A DNA stretch of 45,870 nucleotides from Lachnospiraceae bacterium (GTDB taxonomy: Bacteria; Bacillota; Clostridia; Lachnospirales; Lachnospiraceae): NCBI GenBank assembly GCA_910574865.1, contig CAJTDN010000023.1:1-45870 (forward strand). The letters are read 5' to 3'. The notes under the pieces were generated by a model. That model saw nothing but the letters and a program-made list of their open reading frames with translations, ran no database searches and had not been told where the DNA came from. Each line of letters opens with the position of its first letter. Position 1 is the first letter of the stretch. A program made the position numbers and the translations under genes. Of the stretch, positions 1 to 6,844 are shown piece by piece.

Positions 1-657
1 TGGAACGGCTGGGGGCACAGTCCGGGCAAGGAAACGGCAACGCGAACCAGACCGGAAACGGGCAAGGCAACGCGGGACAAGCCGGGAACGGTAACGCAAA
101 CCAGGGGACGGGCCAGGGCGCGAACGGAAGTGGAGGCTCGAGTCTGGTCACAACCCAGGGCACGGGCGGCGACGGTGTTCCCCGTGTCGCTCTGGGGCTT
201 TGCCAAAGGGTGCGAAAGCGTGCCAAGGGACATGCTGGCCGTCACGCAGGAGGAAGGCGCGGAGCTCGTCGTCCGGCCGCAGACGGGAGAATTCACCGTC
301 CTGAAGAAATACGACTCGATCATCCCGCGTGACATGACGAAGAACCTGTTCGCGTGGGGTGCCATCAACCCGGGAGACCTGGCGGCGCATGGCGCGGTGC
401 CGGAAAACGCGGCCTACGAGGCACTTGAAAAGGCCGGCGAGCGGGCGTTTAAGCGAGCCGGGGCCGGCAACGTGCCAAGTTCGACCGTGGTACAGAATTT
501 TGACAACGTCCGCTTCGAGATGCCCAACGTCCAGAATTATAACGAGCTGGTTCGCCAGATGCAGGCGGACAACAAGTTCGAGAAGCTCATCCAGTCCATG
601 ACCATCGGGCGGATGATGGGCGGGAACTCGCTGGAGAAGTTCAAATATCGGTTTTGA
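1..657 (+). pseudogene. Phage tail tape-measure protein, C-terminal end, with a frameshift (runs off the left edge)
   Basis: The last ~150 residues carry the pattern typical of the C-terminus of Firmicutes phage tail tape-measure proteins: FAKGCESVPRDM, then TQEEGAELVVRP, a 'TVLKKYDSIIPRDMTKNLFAWG' type stretch and a charged tail. Upstream, this frame gives only Arg/Thr-rich nonsense. The frame starting at base 3 reads a Gly/Gln/Asn-rich low-complexity linker (repeats of GNGQGNANQ type) ending in GVPRVALG. Dropping one G from the GGGG run at 194-197 joins the two frames as VALGFAKG, so the coding sequence is broken by one inserted base, either a real mutation or an assembly error. An alternative GTG start at 130 has no ribosome site and is rejected. 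Family assignment is by motif memory; the frameshift is seen directly. Confidence 0.6.
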
Positions 658-664
658 GACGGTG

Positions 665-710
665 ACGGGATTACAAGTCAGCTAAGGCCGAACTGTAATC
701 CCGTTGTTAC
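665..710 (+). terminator. Hairpin after the tape-measure gene
   Basis: A perfect 11-bp stem, ACGGGATTACA (665-675) with TGTAATCCCGT (694-704), begins eight bases after the stop codon. The T-tract that follows is weak. Confidence 0.6.
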
Positions 711-741
711 AATAGATTGAGTATGATGCCATAAATTTTGG

Positions 742-770
742 TGGCAAATTTCCAATTTTTGTGCTATGAT
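742..770 (+). promoter_or_regulatory. Putative extended -10 promoter of the small CxxC protein
   Basis: TGCTATGAT at 762-770 is an extended -10. The -35 (TGGCAA, 742-747, 17-bp spacer) is weak. The ribosome site GGAGGGAGG follows at 781-789. Confidence 0.45.
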
Positions 771-797
771 AAAATTATACGGAGGGAGGTATCACAA

Positions 798-995
798 ATG
801 ATGCACGTATTTTATTGCATCCATTGCAAAAAATACCACTACACAAATAATCAGGCTCGAGCCCTCTGCTGTAACAAGCCCATGTACCTGGTCGATGTGG
901 ACTTCACGGACTTTGTCAACATGAGCAGGGAAGAACGGGAGAATTATCTCCAGATTTACGCGTTGGCAGAATCCGAGCCGGAAACAGAATCATGA
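798..995 (+). CDS. Small CxxC / zinc-ribbon-like protein of unknown function
   Basis: A 65-residue protein. I chose the ATG at 798 because the very strong ribosome site GGAGGGAGG (781-789) lies eight bases upstream; an earlier in-frame start at 738 lacks one. The N-terminal half has CIHC (Cys7, Cys10) and a CC pair (Cys24, Cys25), with several His and Tyr between, which fits a small zinc-binding knuckle. The C-terminal half is acidic and predicted helical (SREERENYLQIY). It has no signal peptide or membrane segment, so it is probably cytoplasmic. It has its own promoter and a strong terminator, so it is a free-standing gene between prophage debris and a peptidoglycan-binding protein. I do not recognise a named family, and no function is assigned. 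Confidence 0.7.
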   Translation: MMHVFYCIHCKKYHYTNNQARALCCNKPMYLVDVDFTDFVNMSREERENYLQIYALAESEPETES

Positions 996-998
996 GCG

Positions 999-1050
999 GC
1001 AAGACACCCGCTTCGGATGGCCACATGGCTAGGCGGGTGTCTTGCTGTTT
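999..1050 (+). terminator. Rho-independent terminator of the CxxC protein gene
   Basis: A 13-bp perfect stem, GCAAGACACCCGC (999-1011) with GCGGGTGTCTTGC (1033-1045), is followed by TGTTT. It starts four bases after the stop codon. Confidence 0.85.
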
Positions 1051-1200
1051 CGCTAATCTCAAAGAACGGCCTCGCGCTAACAATGTAACATCCACTCAAC
1101 TAAGCTCGTAAACGTTCTTTTCGTTAAGTTCGGCCTTCGGTCTCACTAACCTCAAAGAACAACCTCGCACCAGGTTCGTCTTTCGCTATGCTCGGACTCA
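1051..1200. repeat. Degenerate copies of the CTAAGCTCG...CCTCGC repeat module
   Basis: This gap between convergent genes holds at least three diverged stretches of the type CTAA-N-CTC-(G)-(T)AAAGAAC-N-CCTCGC (around 1053-1075, 1100-1130 and 1146-1168). They resemble the modules seen cleanly at 36554-36737 and in the array at 27397-27833. Similarity is judged by eye and is much weaker than between those two sites. Confidence 0.4.
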
Positions 1201-1216
1201 CCAAGTTGCTTTCGGT

Positions 1217-2482
1217 TTATGACAGTTCCGCGATGCGCGATACCGCGACGTAAATCTCCGATATTTTATACCATGTCCGGTAATCCACGGTCCCTGTCTG
1301 CGGCAGTCCGAACACGGACTGGAAGATGCGCACCGCTTCGGACGTGGCCGGGCCATAAATGCCGTCCGCCGCAATCTTGGGAATGGCGGGATATGCCCCG
1401 GCGACCACGTTAAGCTGCTCTTGTATCTGGCGCACTTTTTCCCCGCTCGAACCGTTTTCCAACAAATATCCCGGCCAGGACGAGGGTACTCCCGACACCT
1501 CCTGCGCGTTATTGATATACATGCTGTCCCCGTAATAATAGCGGATAATTTCAATTGCCGAATACCCCTGGTCCCCCAGCGACTTCGAACCCCACTGTGA
1601 CAACCAGTTCGGGCAGGTAACCCGGCGGCCGTCGCAATATTGGGTGAAAATCGGCTGGCGCACGTTCGGACGCGACAAGTAGGAAGCAAACAGTTCATCC
1701 ACGATGACCGAAATCGTGTCGAAATAATTCCTCTGCGGAATCCATTTGTGGTCGAATGCCGTGGACGAAGTAATCGTAAAATCGTAACCGCGGTTTCGGT
1801 ACCACTCCGTGTACACCCGGTTCAACGTGAAGGACATGATGGCCAGCACGTTCGCGCGGATGGTGTTTTGCGGCCACGTCGCGTATATCTCGCTGGACGC
1901 GACGTTCTTGATGTAATCGCGATATTTCACATAGTAATTTTGCGCCGTGCTGTCGCTTGGCGAACCATCATGCACGACGATATACTCCGGCACGACCACG
2001 CGGCTTAGGACGATTTCCCCGGTCTCGTTGGTCGGCTTGATTTCCTCCTCCGGTATCTTCGGCGGATAATTCCCGTACAGCGTGTGGGCGGGTATCACGA
2101 ACACTTCTTGTTGGCCGGCCTGGTCCAACGGACGCAGGCGGACGTTCTGGATGGCGGTCACGTCGGGGAGGATTTCCGCTCCTGAAATATTCATTGTCTC
2201 GAATCCCGGCGCGCTGATACTTAACGTGTATTCTGAATAAGGCTGGGACTCCACCGAAGGATTGAGGCTGTATTCCAGGGGCGGCGTCGCCAGGTCTATG
2301 GTCTCCGTCTGGCCGGAACTGTTGGTGCTAAGCTGTTCCAGCGGCCGCCCCGGCTCCCCCGTATAAGAAATGGACACCACCGCGTCCGCTACCGGGTAAG
2401 AGTTGATTTCCGAGGTCACGTCGACGCGCAACCGCCCCCTGTCCACCGCGTTATTCCCGTTTTGTGTACTATCGTTAGGCAT
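1217..2482 (-). CDS. Peptidoglycan-binding protein with SpoIID-like and N-terminal beta-sandwich-like regions
   Basis: A 421-residue protein. Residues ~16-120 look like a carboxypeptidase-regulatory-type beta sandwich (RGRLRVDVTSEI, VADAVVSI, YTLSISAPGFETM). The middle (~205-300) carries TIRANVLAIMSFTLNRVYTEWY and a following Cys-containing loop, resembling the SpoIID/LytB-type region of sporulation proteins. The C-terminal ~60 residues form a PG_binding_1 domain (EKVRQIQEQLNVV, ADGIYGPATSEAVRIFQ). There is no signal peptide, which fits a protein acting in the mother cell or on spore peptidoglycan, but that is inference. The ribosome site is weak (AGGGAAAA). It stands alone, convergent with the CxxC gene. 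The peptidoglycan-binding assignment is firm; the SpoIID relation is moderate. Confidence 0.75.
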   Translation of the reverse strand: MPNDSTQNGNNAVDRGRLRVDVTSEINSYPVADAVVSISYTGEPGRPLEQLSTNSSGQTETIDLATPPLEYSLNPSVESQPYSEYTLSISAPGFETMNISGAEILPDVTAIQNVRLRPLDQAGQQEVFVIPAHTLYGNYPPKIPEEEIKPTNETGEIVLSRVVVPEYIVVHDGSPSDSTAQNYYVKYRDYIKNVASSEIYATWPQNTIRANVLAIMSFTLNRVYTEWYRNRGYDFTITSSTAFDHKWIPQRNYFDTISVIVDELFASYLSRPNVRQPIFTQYCDGRRVTCPNWLSQWGSKSLGDQGYSAIEIIRYYYGDSMYINNAQEVSGVPSSWPGYLLENGSSGEKVRQIQEQLNVVAGAYPAIPKIAADGIYGPATSEAVRIFQSVFGLPQTGTVDYRTWYKISEIYVAVSRIAELS

Positions 2483-2670
2483 GGCAAATTTTCCCTGATT
2501 ATGATATGTTCTTTTTCATTATATGCAGGATGCAGGGGGAACTTGAGAAAATACCTTGTTATTTACGGGATTTTTATACTCACGGTCGATTTTATCTGCC
2601 GTGAGTATCGCGCCGATTGCAGCCGTAAGGCGGCATAATTCCTCGTGCCTGGGCTTACGGAGTGCCGTGT

Positions 2671-2812
2671 TCATGAGGGGAAGTCTGCCCATGCCTTCCG
2701 GTATTCTTTTGGCGTGCCCCCGCATTTTTTCTTGAAGGTTTTCAGATAATGCGTGTAATCATGAAAGCCTGCAAGGTAGCAGCTGTCAGAGATGGATTTC
2801 CCCTCCAGCAAG
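2671..2812 (-). pseudogene. AraC-family regulator, C-terminal fragment
   Basis: Reading leftward from about 2812, only the second helix-turn-helix half of an AraC regulator remains: GKSISDSCYLAGFHDYTHYL, TFKKKCGGTPKEYRK, then a short tail and stop. The preceding ~250 residues are absent. The frame runs on into what is, on the other strand, a solute-binding-protein fragment, so the join near 2812 is a deletion scar between two once separate genes. Confidence is high for the AraC tail and for it being non-functional. Confidence 0.75.
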
Positions 2813-3129
2813 CTGACAGGTAACAGCGGCGAGTATGTCAAGGAGGTTGGTAACCCGGCAGTCGTTGCCAACGCGATGGAGCAGTGGACGAAGTACTTGA
2901 ACAAAGGTAACGTGTTGGATTATGCGGATTGCTGAACGTGGAAGAAGCGGAAGAGTATGGCAAGATTAACACGGCGGGTACGGATTACCAGTCCCAGAAC
3001 GTGCCGCGCGTCATCAAAGGCGATATGAGCTGGGAGGACTACGTGAAAGGGTTGGAGGACATCGACAACGACACGGCGGTCGAATTGCTGCAGAACTACG
3101 TGGATTTGGCGAGCACGGTGGGCAGGTAG
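2813..3129 (+). pseudogene. Extracellular solute-binding protein, C-terminal fragments
   Basis: Two frames together give the end of a large lipoprotein-type sugar solute-binding protein. The frame from 2813 reads LTGNSGEYVKEVGNPAVVAN, then MEQWTKYLNKGNVLDY, and stops at 2933. The frame from 2929 resumes with NVEEAEEYGKINTAGTDYQS and ends in the usual acidic helical tail (SWEDYVKGLEDIDNDTAVELLQNY). The N-terminus, signal peptide and most of the protein are missing, and an internal deletion or frameshift separates the two pieces. The tail resembles that of the fragment at 20376-20576. A ribosome site and eight-codon stub follow at once, as in a sugar-transport operon that was cut off. Confidence 0.6.
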
Positions 3130-3161
3130 GGTTGTCCGGCGGCAGACCAGGAGGTTTTGTC

Positions 3162-3188
3162 ATGAGAACCAACAAGATTCATAAATAA
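3162..3188 (+). pseudogene. Truncated gene start (eight codons)
   Basis: AGGAGG at 3150-3155 sits seven bases before an ATG that opens an eight-codon frame (MRTNKIHK, stop at 3186). It follows the solute-binding-protein remnant directly and is cut by a terminator hairpin. It looks like the first codons of the next operon gene, lost by deletion. Nothing can be said of its product. Confidence 0.35.
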
Positions 3189-3195
3189 TGTAAAA

Positions 3196-3230
3196 AAGGC
3201 GGCATGTCAGTTTATCGGACACGCCGCTTT
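3196..3230 (+). terminator. Terminator hairpin
   Basis: Stem AAGGCGGCATGTC (3196-3208) with GACACGCCGCTTT (3218-3230): 12 of 13 positions pair, one as G-U. Part of the T-run is in the right arm. Confidence 0.65.
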
Positions 3231-3233
3231 CGC

Positions 3234-3275
3234 TTGCGAAACTCTTTTTAATGTCGTATAATACGTTATACGACA
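3234..3275 (+). promoter_or_regulatory. Promoter of the Uma2-type gene with a palindromic operator over the -10
   Basis: TTGCGA (3234-3239), 17-bp spacer, TATAAT (3257-3262). A perfect inverted repeat, TGTCGTATAA (3252-3261) / TTATACGACA (3266-3275) with a 4-bp centre, covers the -10 and the start of transcription, the usual place for a repressor site. Confidence 0.75.
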
Positions 3276-3328
3276 GCGGCAGATTGCATCGGCCGTGAGT
3301 ATAAAGCGGGGCGGAAGGAGGATGAATC

Positions 3329-3847
3329 ATGGATAGTGTAATGAACACGGTGTTGACCGACATGTCCGGTGCCTATATCGAGCATTCGGAGGTCATCACG
3401 AACTTCGTGTCTGTCGTTCATTCCCAGTTGAAAAACAGCACGTGCAAGGTTTTTCCGGATAACGTACAGTATAAATGGATGGTGGACGGGGAGAGCAGGA
3501 CCGTGATTCCGGATGCGACGATTAATTGCAGGGTTCACCATAAGAAGGGGAATTCATTTTTTGACATTCCCCGGTTCGTGATGGAGGTCGTTTCCACGTC
3601 AACGGAAAAGTATGACCGGGGGGAAAAGATGGAACTGTACCGGCAGCAGGAAGTGGACGAGTATTGGATTGTGGACTGGAGGAAGAGGCAGGTGGAGATT
3701 TATAACCTGGACTATGACGAGAACCAGGAAGCAAGGTATTTTTTGTGGCGGACGGTCACGGAGGCAAATAAGGACGAGTTACGGATTGTGCATTTCCCGA
3801 ATGTCAAAATCAAGTTTGACGAATTGTTTGACGGCGTGGACGAGTAA
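3329..3847 (+). CDS. Uma2 family (DUF820) nuclease-fold protein
   Basis: A 172-residue protein with the Uma2/DUF820 signature of the PD-(D/E)XK fold: VIPDATINC (Pro61-Asp62), then VMEVVSTSTEKYDRGEKM with Glu86 as the probable metal ligand, and YRQQEVDEYWIVDWRKRQVE. These match the restriction-endonuclease-like core; the length is normal for the family. GGAAGGAGG lies ten bases before the ATG. The gene is monocistronic with its own promoter and an overlapping palindrome, so it is probably repressed, perhaps by its own product or an unlinked regulator. Uma2 proteins are abundant in cyanobacteria and scattered in other bacteria; their substrate is largely unknown. The family call is confident; cellular role is unassigned. 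Confidence 0.85.
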   Translation: MDSVMNTVLTDMSGAYIEHSEVITNFVSVVHSQLKNSTCKVFPDNVQYKWMVDGESRTVIPDATINCRVHHKKGNSFFDIPRFVMEVVSTSTEKYDRGEKMELYRQQEVDEYWIVDWRKRQVEIYNLDYDENQEARYFLWRTVTEANKDELRIVHFPNVKIKFDELFDGVDE

Positions 3848-3962
3848 GGATGGAAAACGGGTCGGCTCCGCGCATCTGACGGGGCGGGGAACGTGTGGGT
3901 TGAACGTCAACGTGGTGGCGGTTTCGAGCCGGATTCACCCGCTTGTCGGGGGCGGGGATCCG
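3848..3962. other. Intergenic stretch between convergent genes
   Basis: GC-rich sequence of 115 bases between the Uma2-type gene and the AraC gene. I see no gene and no clear terminator in it. Confidence 0.5.
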
Positions 3963-5099
3963 TCAGCGGGCATGCGCTAAGCCCCGCCGGTATTCTTGCG
4001 GGGTGACGCCGTATTTTTCTTTAAAGTGCTTGTAAAAATGCGTCCGGTTTCCAAACTTCAATTGTTCCGCGATGGCGGAGACGGACAGCGTCGTCGTTTC
4101 TAATAATTGTTTTGCCCTTTCCAGCGTGAAGGTCATGCCGTAGTCAAAAAGGCACATGCCGGTGTGCCGTTTGACGATGGTGTTTAAATAGTTGCCACTG
4201 TAATGCAGCACCTTTTCCAGCTCGGTACGCGTCATCCGCCCGTCGGTATCGTTCAGCAGGCTGCGGACGCGCAAAAATATCAGGAAGTCGGCACCGGAAT
4301 GGAGCTTGACCGGCACCATGTGGTATTGCCCCGGGGAACCCAGGTAGGAAAAAATCTGGCAGATGGTTCCCTTTAGCAAATAGGTGGAGCCGAGGGAAGG
4401 AAAAAGCAATGTCCGGATCAGCTTGTCCCCGAAGTCGTGAAGCGTTTGCGCACTTTCGGTGTTCTGGAACGTGGGGAAGAAATCGAGGTAGTCCTTTTGT
4501 TCGTCGCTGTGGATGTTTTGTTCCATAAAATGGAACACGGCGTTCTGGCGCGGGGCGTCTTCTGCCGGGAAAAGGGAAACCTTTTCCGAGTCGACCAGCT
4601 CCCTGACAAAATCATTGGAAAGGGCGAGAAAAAGCACCGTGCATTTTCCGACGTAGCGTTCCGTGTGGATGATGTTGCGGTTGATCAGGCAGCAGGAACC
4701 GGCCGTGTACAAGTATTCCTTGTCTTCGATGCGCTGGATGACTTCACCCTTCAGCACCATTAAAAATTCGAAGTAGTCGTGCTGGTGCAGCGGGGAGTTG
4801 CCACCGGCGTGGGGGATTTGTGACAAGTTACTATTATAAAAGGGCTTGCCGCAGGGCGAGATGGAAAAATAGCTGTCCATGCTGTTTTGCAGCCCGCTTA
4901 AGTTGTATGTCATGCTCAGGTAAAAGGGGGCCTGGATGTGGTAACGCAGGTGTCCTTGTCCCGGAACGCGGTATACCTGCAGGATTCCGTCCGTGCTGTT
5001 GTATCCATCCGGGCCAGGCGTGACTTGCGTTGGTGAATCTTTCGAGTCGTTTAAATTGCTTATATCATTCAGGATGTCCATATCATTTATACCGTTCAT
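3963..5099 (-). CDS. AraC-family transcriptional regulator with N-terminal cupin
   Basis: A 378-residue protein. I place the start at 5099, where GGGGAGG lies just upstream; a longer frame begins 12 codons earlier without a ribosome site. Residues ~80-180 form a cupin-like sensing domain (HQHDYFEFLMVLKGEV, then GSCCLINRNIIHTE). The last ~95 residues carry the paired helix-turn-helix of the family: LEKVLHYSGNYLNTIVKRHTG, then LSVSAIAEQLKFGNRTHFYKHF and the hallmark YGVTPQEYRR. Such regulators usually bind a sugar or similar ligand and act next to their target, so the divergent transglutaminase-like gene is one possible target. Its own promoter (TTGACA-17-CAAAAT) and a palindrome lie in the shared 350-bp gap. 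It is intact. Ligand unknown. Confidence 0.88.
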   Translation of the reverse strand: MNGINDMDILNDISNLNDSKDSPTQVTPGPDGYNSTDGILQVYRVPGQGHLRYHIQAPFYLSMTYNLSGLQNSMDSYFSISPCGKPFYNSNLSQIPHAGGNSPLHQHDYFEFLMVLKGEVIQRIEDKEYLYTAGSCCLINRNIIHTERYVGKCTVLFLALSNDFVRELVDSEKVSLFPAEDAPRQNAVFHFMEQNIHSDEQKDYLDFFPTFQNTESAQTLHDFGDKLIRTLLFPSLGSTYLLKGTICQIFSYLGSPGQYHMVPVKLHSGADFLIFLRVRSLLNDTDGRMTRTELEKVLHYSGNYLNTIVKRHTGMCLFDYGMTFTLERAKQLLETTTLSVSAIAEQLKFGNRTHFYKHFKEKYGVTPQEYRRGLAHAR

Positions 5100-5192
5100 A
5101 TCGTTCCTCCCCAATTGCCGCCGGAAAACGTTCAAAATCCGTCCTGCCGGGCTTCTTTCTCATGTTTTGGCAGGTTTCTAGACCTTGCCCTA

Positions 5193-5264
5193 TCATGCGG
5201 CGCATGACCTTCTGCCCCTGGTATCATCATCTTGTATTTTGCGTCCCGGCGGGGGAAATGTCAA
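5193..5264 (-). promoter_or_regulatory. Promoter and palindrome upstream of the AraC gene
   Basis: On the minus strand, TTGACA (5259-5264), 17-bp spacer, CAAAAT (5236-5241). Downstream, in the leader, lies a perfect 15-bp palindrome TCATGCG-G-CGCATGA (5193-5207), a candidate regulator site. Confidence 0.6.
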
Positions 5265-5271
5265 GTTATAA

Positions 5272-5301
5272 TTGGAGTTTCGGGTGAATTTGTGTTATAC
5301 T
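5272..5301 (+). promoter_or_regulatory. Promoter of the transglutaminase-like gene
   Basis: TTGGAG (5272-5277), 18-bp spacer, TATACT (5296-5301). It is divergent from the AraC promoter; the two -35 boxes are seven bases apart. Confidence 0.6.
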
Positions 5302-5308
5302 AAAGAAC

Positions 5309-5373
5309 AGCGTCGGTGTACAGAAGACAACACGGTCGATGAAGGGCATATTTCCCCTCTGTACACCGACGCT
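5309..5373 (+). promoter_or_regulatory. Long 5'-leader hairpin before the transglutaminase-like gene
   Basis: A perfect 16-bp inverted repeat, AGCGTCGGTGTACAGA (5309-5324) with TCTGTACACCGACGCT (5358-5373) around a 33-base loop, begins about where transcription should start. There is no T-run after it, so it is not an ordinary terminator. A leader RNA structure or a binding site is possible. Confidence 0.6.
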
Positions 5374-5453
5374 AATGTTGGTACATGAATGGCGGGCATG
5401 CCGTCATCCGCGTGCCGACGCCATGTAAGTTTGTAATATACGGGGTATGGAAG

Positions 5454-6707
5454 ATGGAGCAAAGAAAAAGGCGAAGAAAAAAACGGGGGTGCCTGGGTTG
5501 CCTGGGGGTGGTGCTGCAGGCCGTGGCGGTGCTCGTGCTGACTTGTGTCATCGTGTCCGTGGCGTTGCCCGGGGTGATGGAGCTGCTTCCGGATTTGCCA
5601 AGGGATTTGAAGAAGGCGGTCAGTGAGTCCCGGGTTCCGTTCGAGGAACTTGCCGTCGTGGAGGAGGACGTTACCGCCGGGTATTATTATCAGAACTTGA
5701 ATGACGAGGAACGCCAGATTTATAAGGAAATTTTGCAAGGGGTGCAGAAACGGGAAGAAACCATATACGTGCATACCGGTGATTTTGAATTGCTCAAGAA
5801 GGTTTATCATTTTCTGGTGTTTGACAGGCCTGAGCTGTTTTGGTGCACGGGAGGACTTGAGGCGACCTATTACCCCACCTATTCCGAATTGTCGGTGGAG
5901 TACAATTGCACGGAGGAGGAACGCCTGATAAAGCAGCAGCAAATCGACGCGGAGGCGGAAATGGCGTTGAACTTGTTATTGGTGCAACATTCGGCCGAGC
6001 GGTTCGACCAGGTTCCCGAGTACGAGCGGGTCAAGTTCGTGTTCGAATACCTGGTCAATACGGTGGACTACGTGGAGGGAGCGCCGGACAACCAGAACAT
6101 TTACAGCGCGCTGGTGGGAAAGCGCACGGTCTGTGCGGGATACGCGCGTTCCGCCCAGTATCTCCTGCAAAAAATGGGCATGGAGTGTATTTACGTGACG
6201 GGAACGTGTGCCAATGGAGAAGCGCACGCGTGGAACCTGGTAAAGTGTGAGGGGAACTGGTATCAGATGGACGTCACGTTCGGGGATCCCGAATACATGC
6301 AGACGGAGGAGGGCGAGGCGTTGGAAAGCAGTGAGATTGATTACGGATATCTGTGCTGCAATGACGAACAGATGCTCAAAGAGCGCGTGGCGGACGACCT
6401 CGTGCCGTTCCCGCCTTGTACGTCCCTGGATTATAATTACTACGTGATGCGGGGGAGATATTATGCCGGTTACAATGCGGGAAGGGTCTTGGAGGACATG
6501 AAGCAAGACATTTATAATGGGGAGAAAAAGTTCGTCTGCCAGTTCGCGTCGGGGGAATTGTGTTCGCAGGCTTTCGCGGACATGGAGGCGAACCTCTTTC
6601 AGGAGGCGGCACAAACGTTCATGACGGTATACGGGCTGCAGAATGTCGAGTATTATTATTTGGAGGACCAGTCCACGAACACCGTGAAGGTGTACTGGAA
6701 TGAGTGA
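5454..6707 (+). CDS. Membrane-anchored transglutaminase-like protein
   Basis: A 417-residue protein from the ATG at 5454 (an earlier ATG at 5385 has no ribosome site). A very basic N-terminus (KRRRKKR) precedes one membrane segment (~17-44), so the rest should lie outside the cell. The transglutaminase/protease-like triad is visible: Cys227 in KRTVCAGYARSAQYLL, His258 in GEAHAWNLV, Asp273 in YQMDVTFGDP. In related bacterial proteins this fold acts as a cysteine protease or cross-linking enzyme at the cell surface. The C-terminal ~130 residues are a less familiar domain ending in YYYLEDQSTNTVKVYWNE. It sits alone, divergent from the AraC gene, with a structured leader. Catalytic residues are all present; substrate unknown. 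Confidence 0.82.
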   Translation: MEQRKRRRKKRGCLGCLGVVLQAVAVLVLTCVIVSVALPGVMELLPDLPRDLKKAVSESRVPFEELAVVEEDVTAGYYYQNLNDEERQIYKEILQGVQKREETIYVHTGDFELLKKVYHFLVFDRPELFWCTGGLEATYYPTYSELSVEYNCTEEERLIKQQQIDAEAEMALNLLLVQHSAERFDQVPEYERVKFVFEYLVNTVDYVEGAPDNQNIYSALVGKRTVCAGYARSAQYLLQKMGMECIYVTGTCANGEAHAWNLVKCEGNWYQMDVTFGDPEYMQTEEGEALESSEIDYGYLCCNDEQMLKERVADDLVPFPPCTSLDYNYYVMRGRYYAGYNAGRVLEDMKQDIYNGEKKFVCQFASGELCSQAFADMEANLFQEAAQTFMTVYGLQNVEYYYLEDQSTNTVKVYWNE

Positions 6708-6844
6708 AAATATTTTCCGGCTGTGCGGTTGTAATATTTTTGCCCCCGGTGCCGGCGTACGGACGCGTGTTGCCATCCGTACGTCGATGCCATGGCTTAT
6801 CCCATGCCACGGTTTTCCTCGATTTGAGAAAGTCTCGAATCCAC
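6708..6844. other. Intergenic hairpins between convergent genes
   Basis: An 8-bp stem CGTACGGA (6756-6763) / TCCGTACG (6776-6783) and a second small stem near 6789-6812 lie here. They may end transcription from either side, but neither has a T-run. Confidence 0.4.

Noticed and set aside
150-210. Programmed ribosomal frameshift in the tape-measure gene
   Set aside because: No slippery heptamer or downstream pseudoknot, and tape-measure genes are not known to shift near their 3' end; a one-base indel in GGGG explains it.
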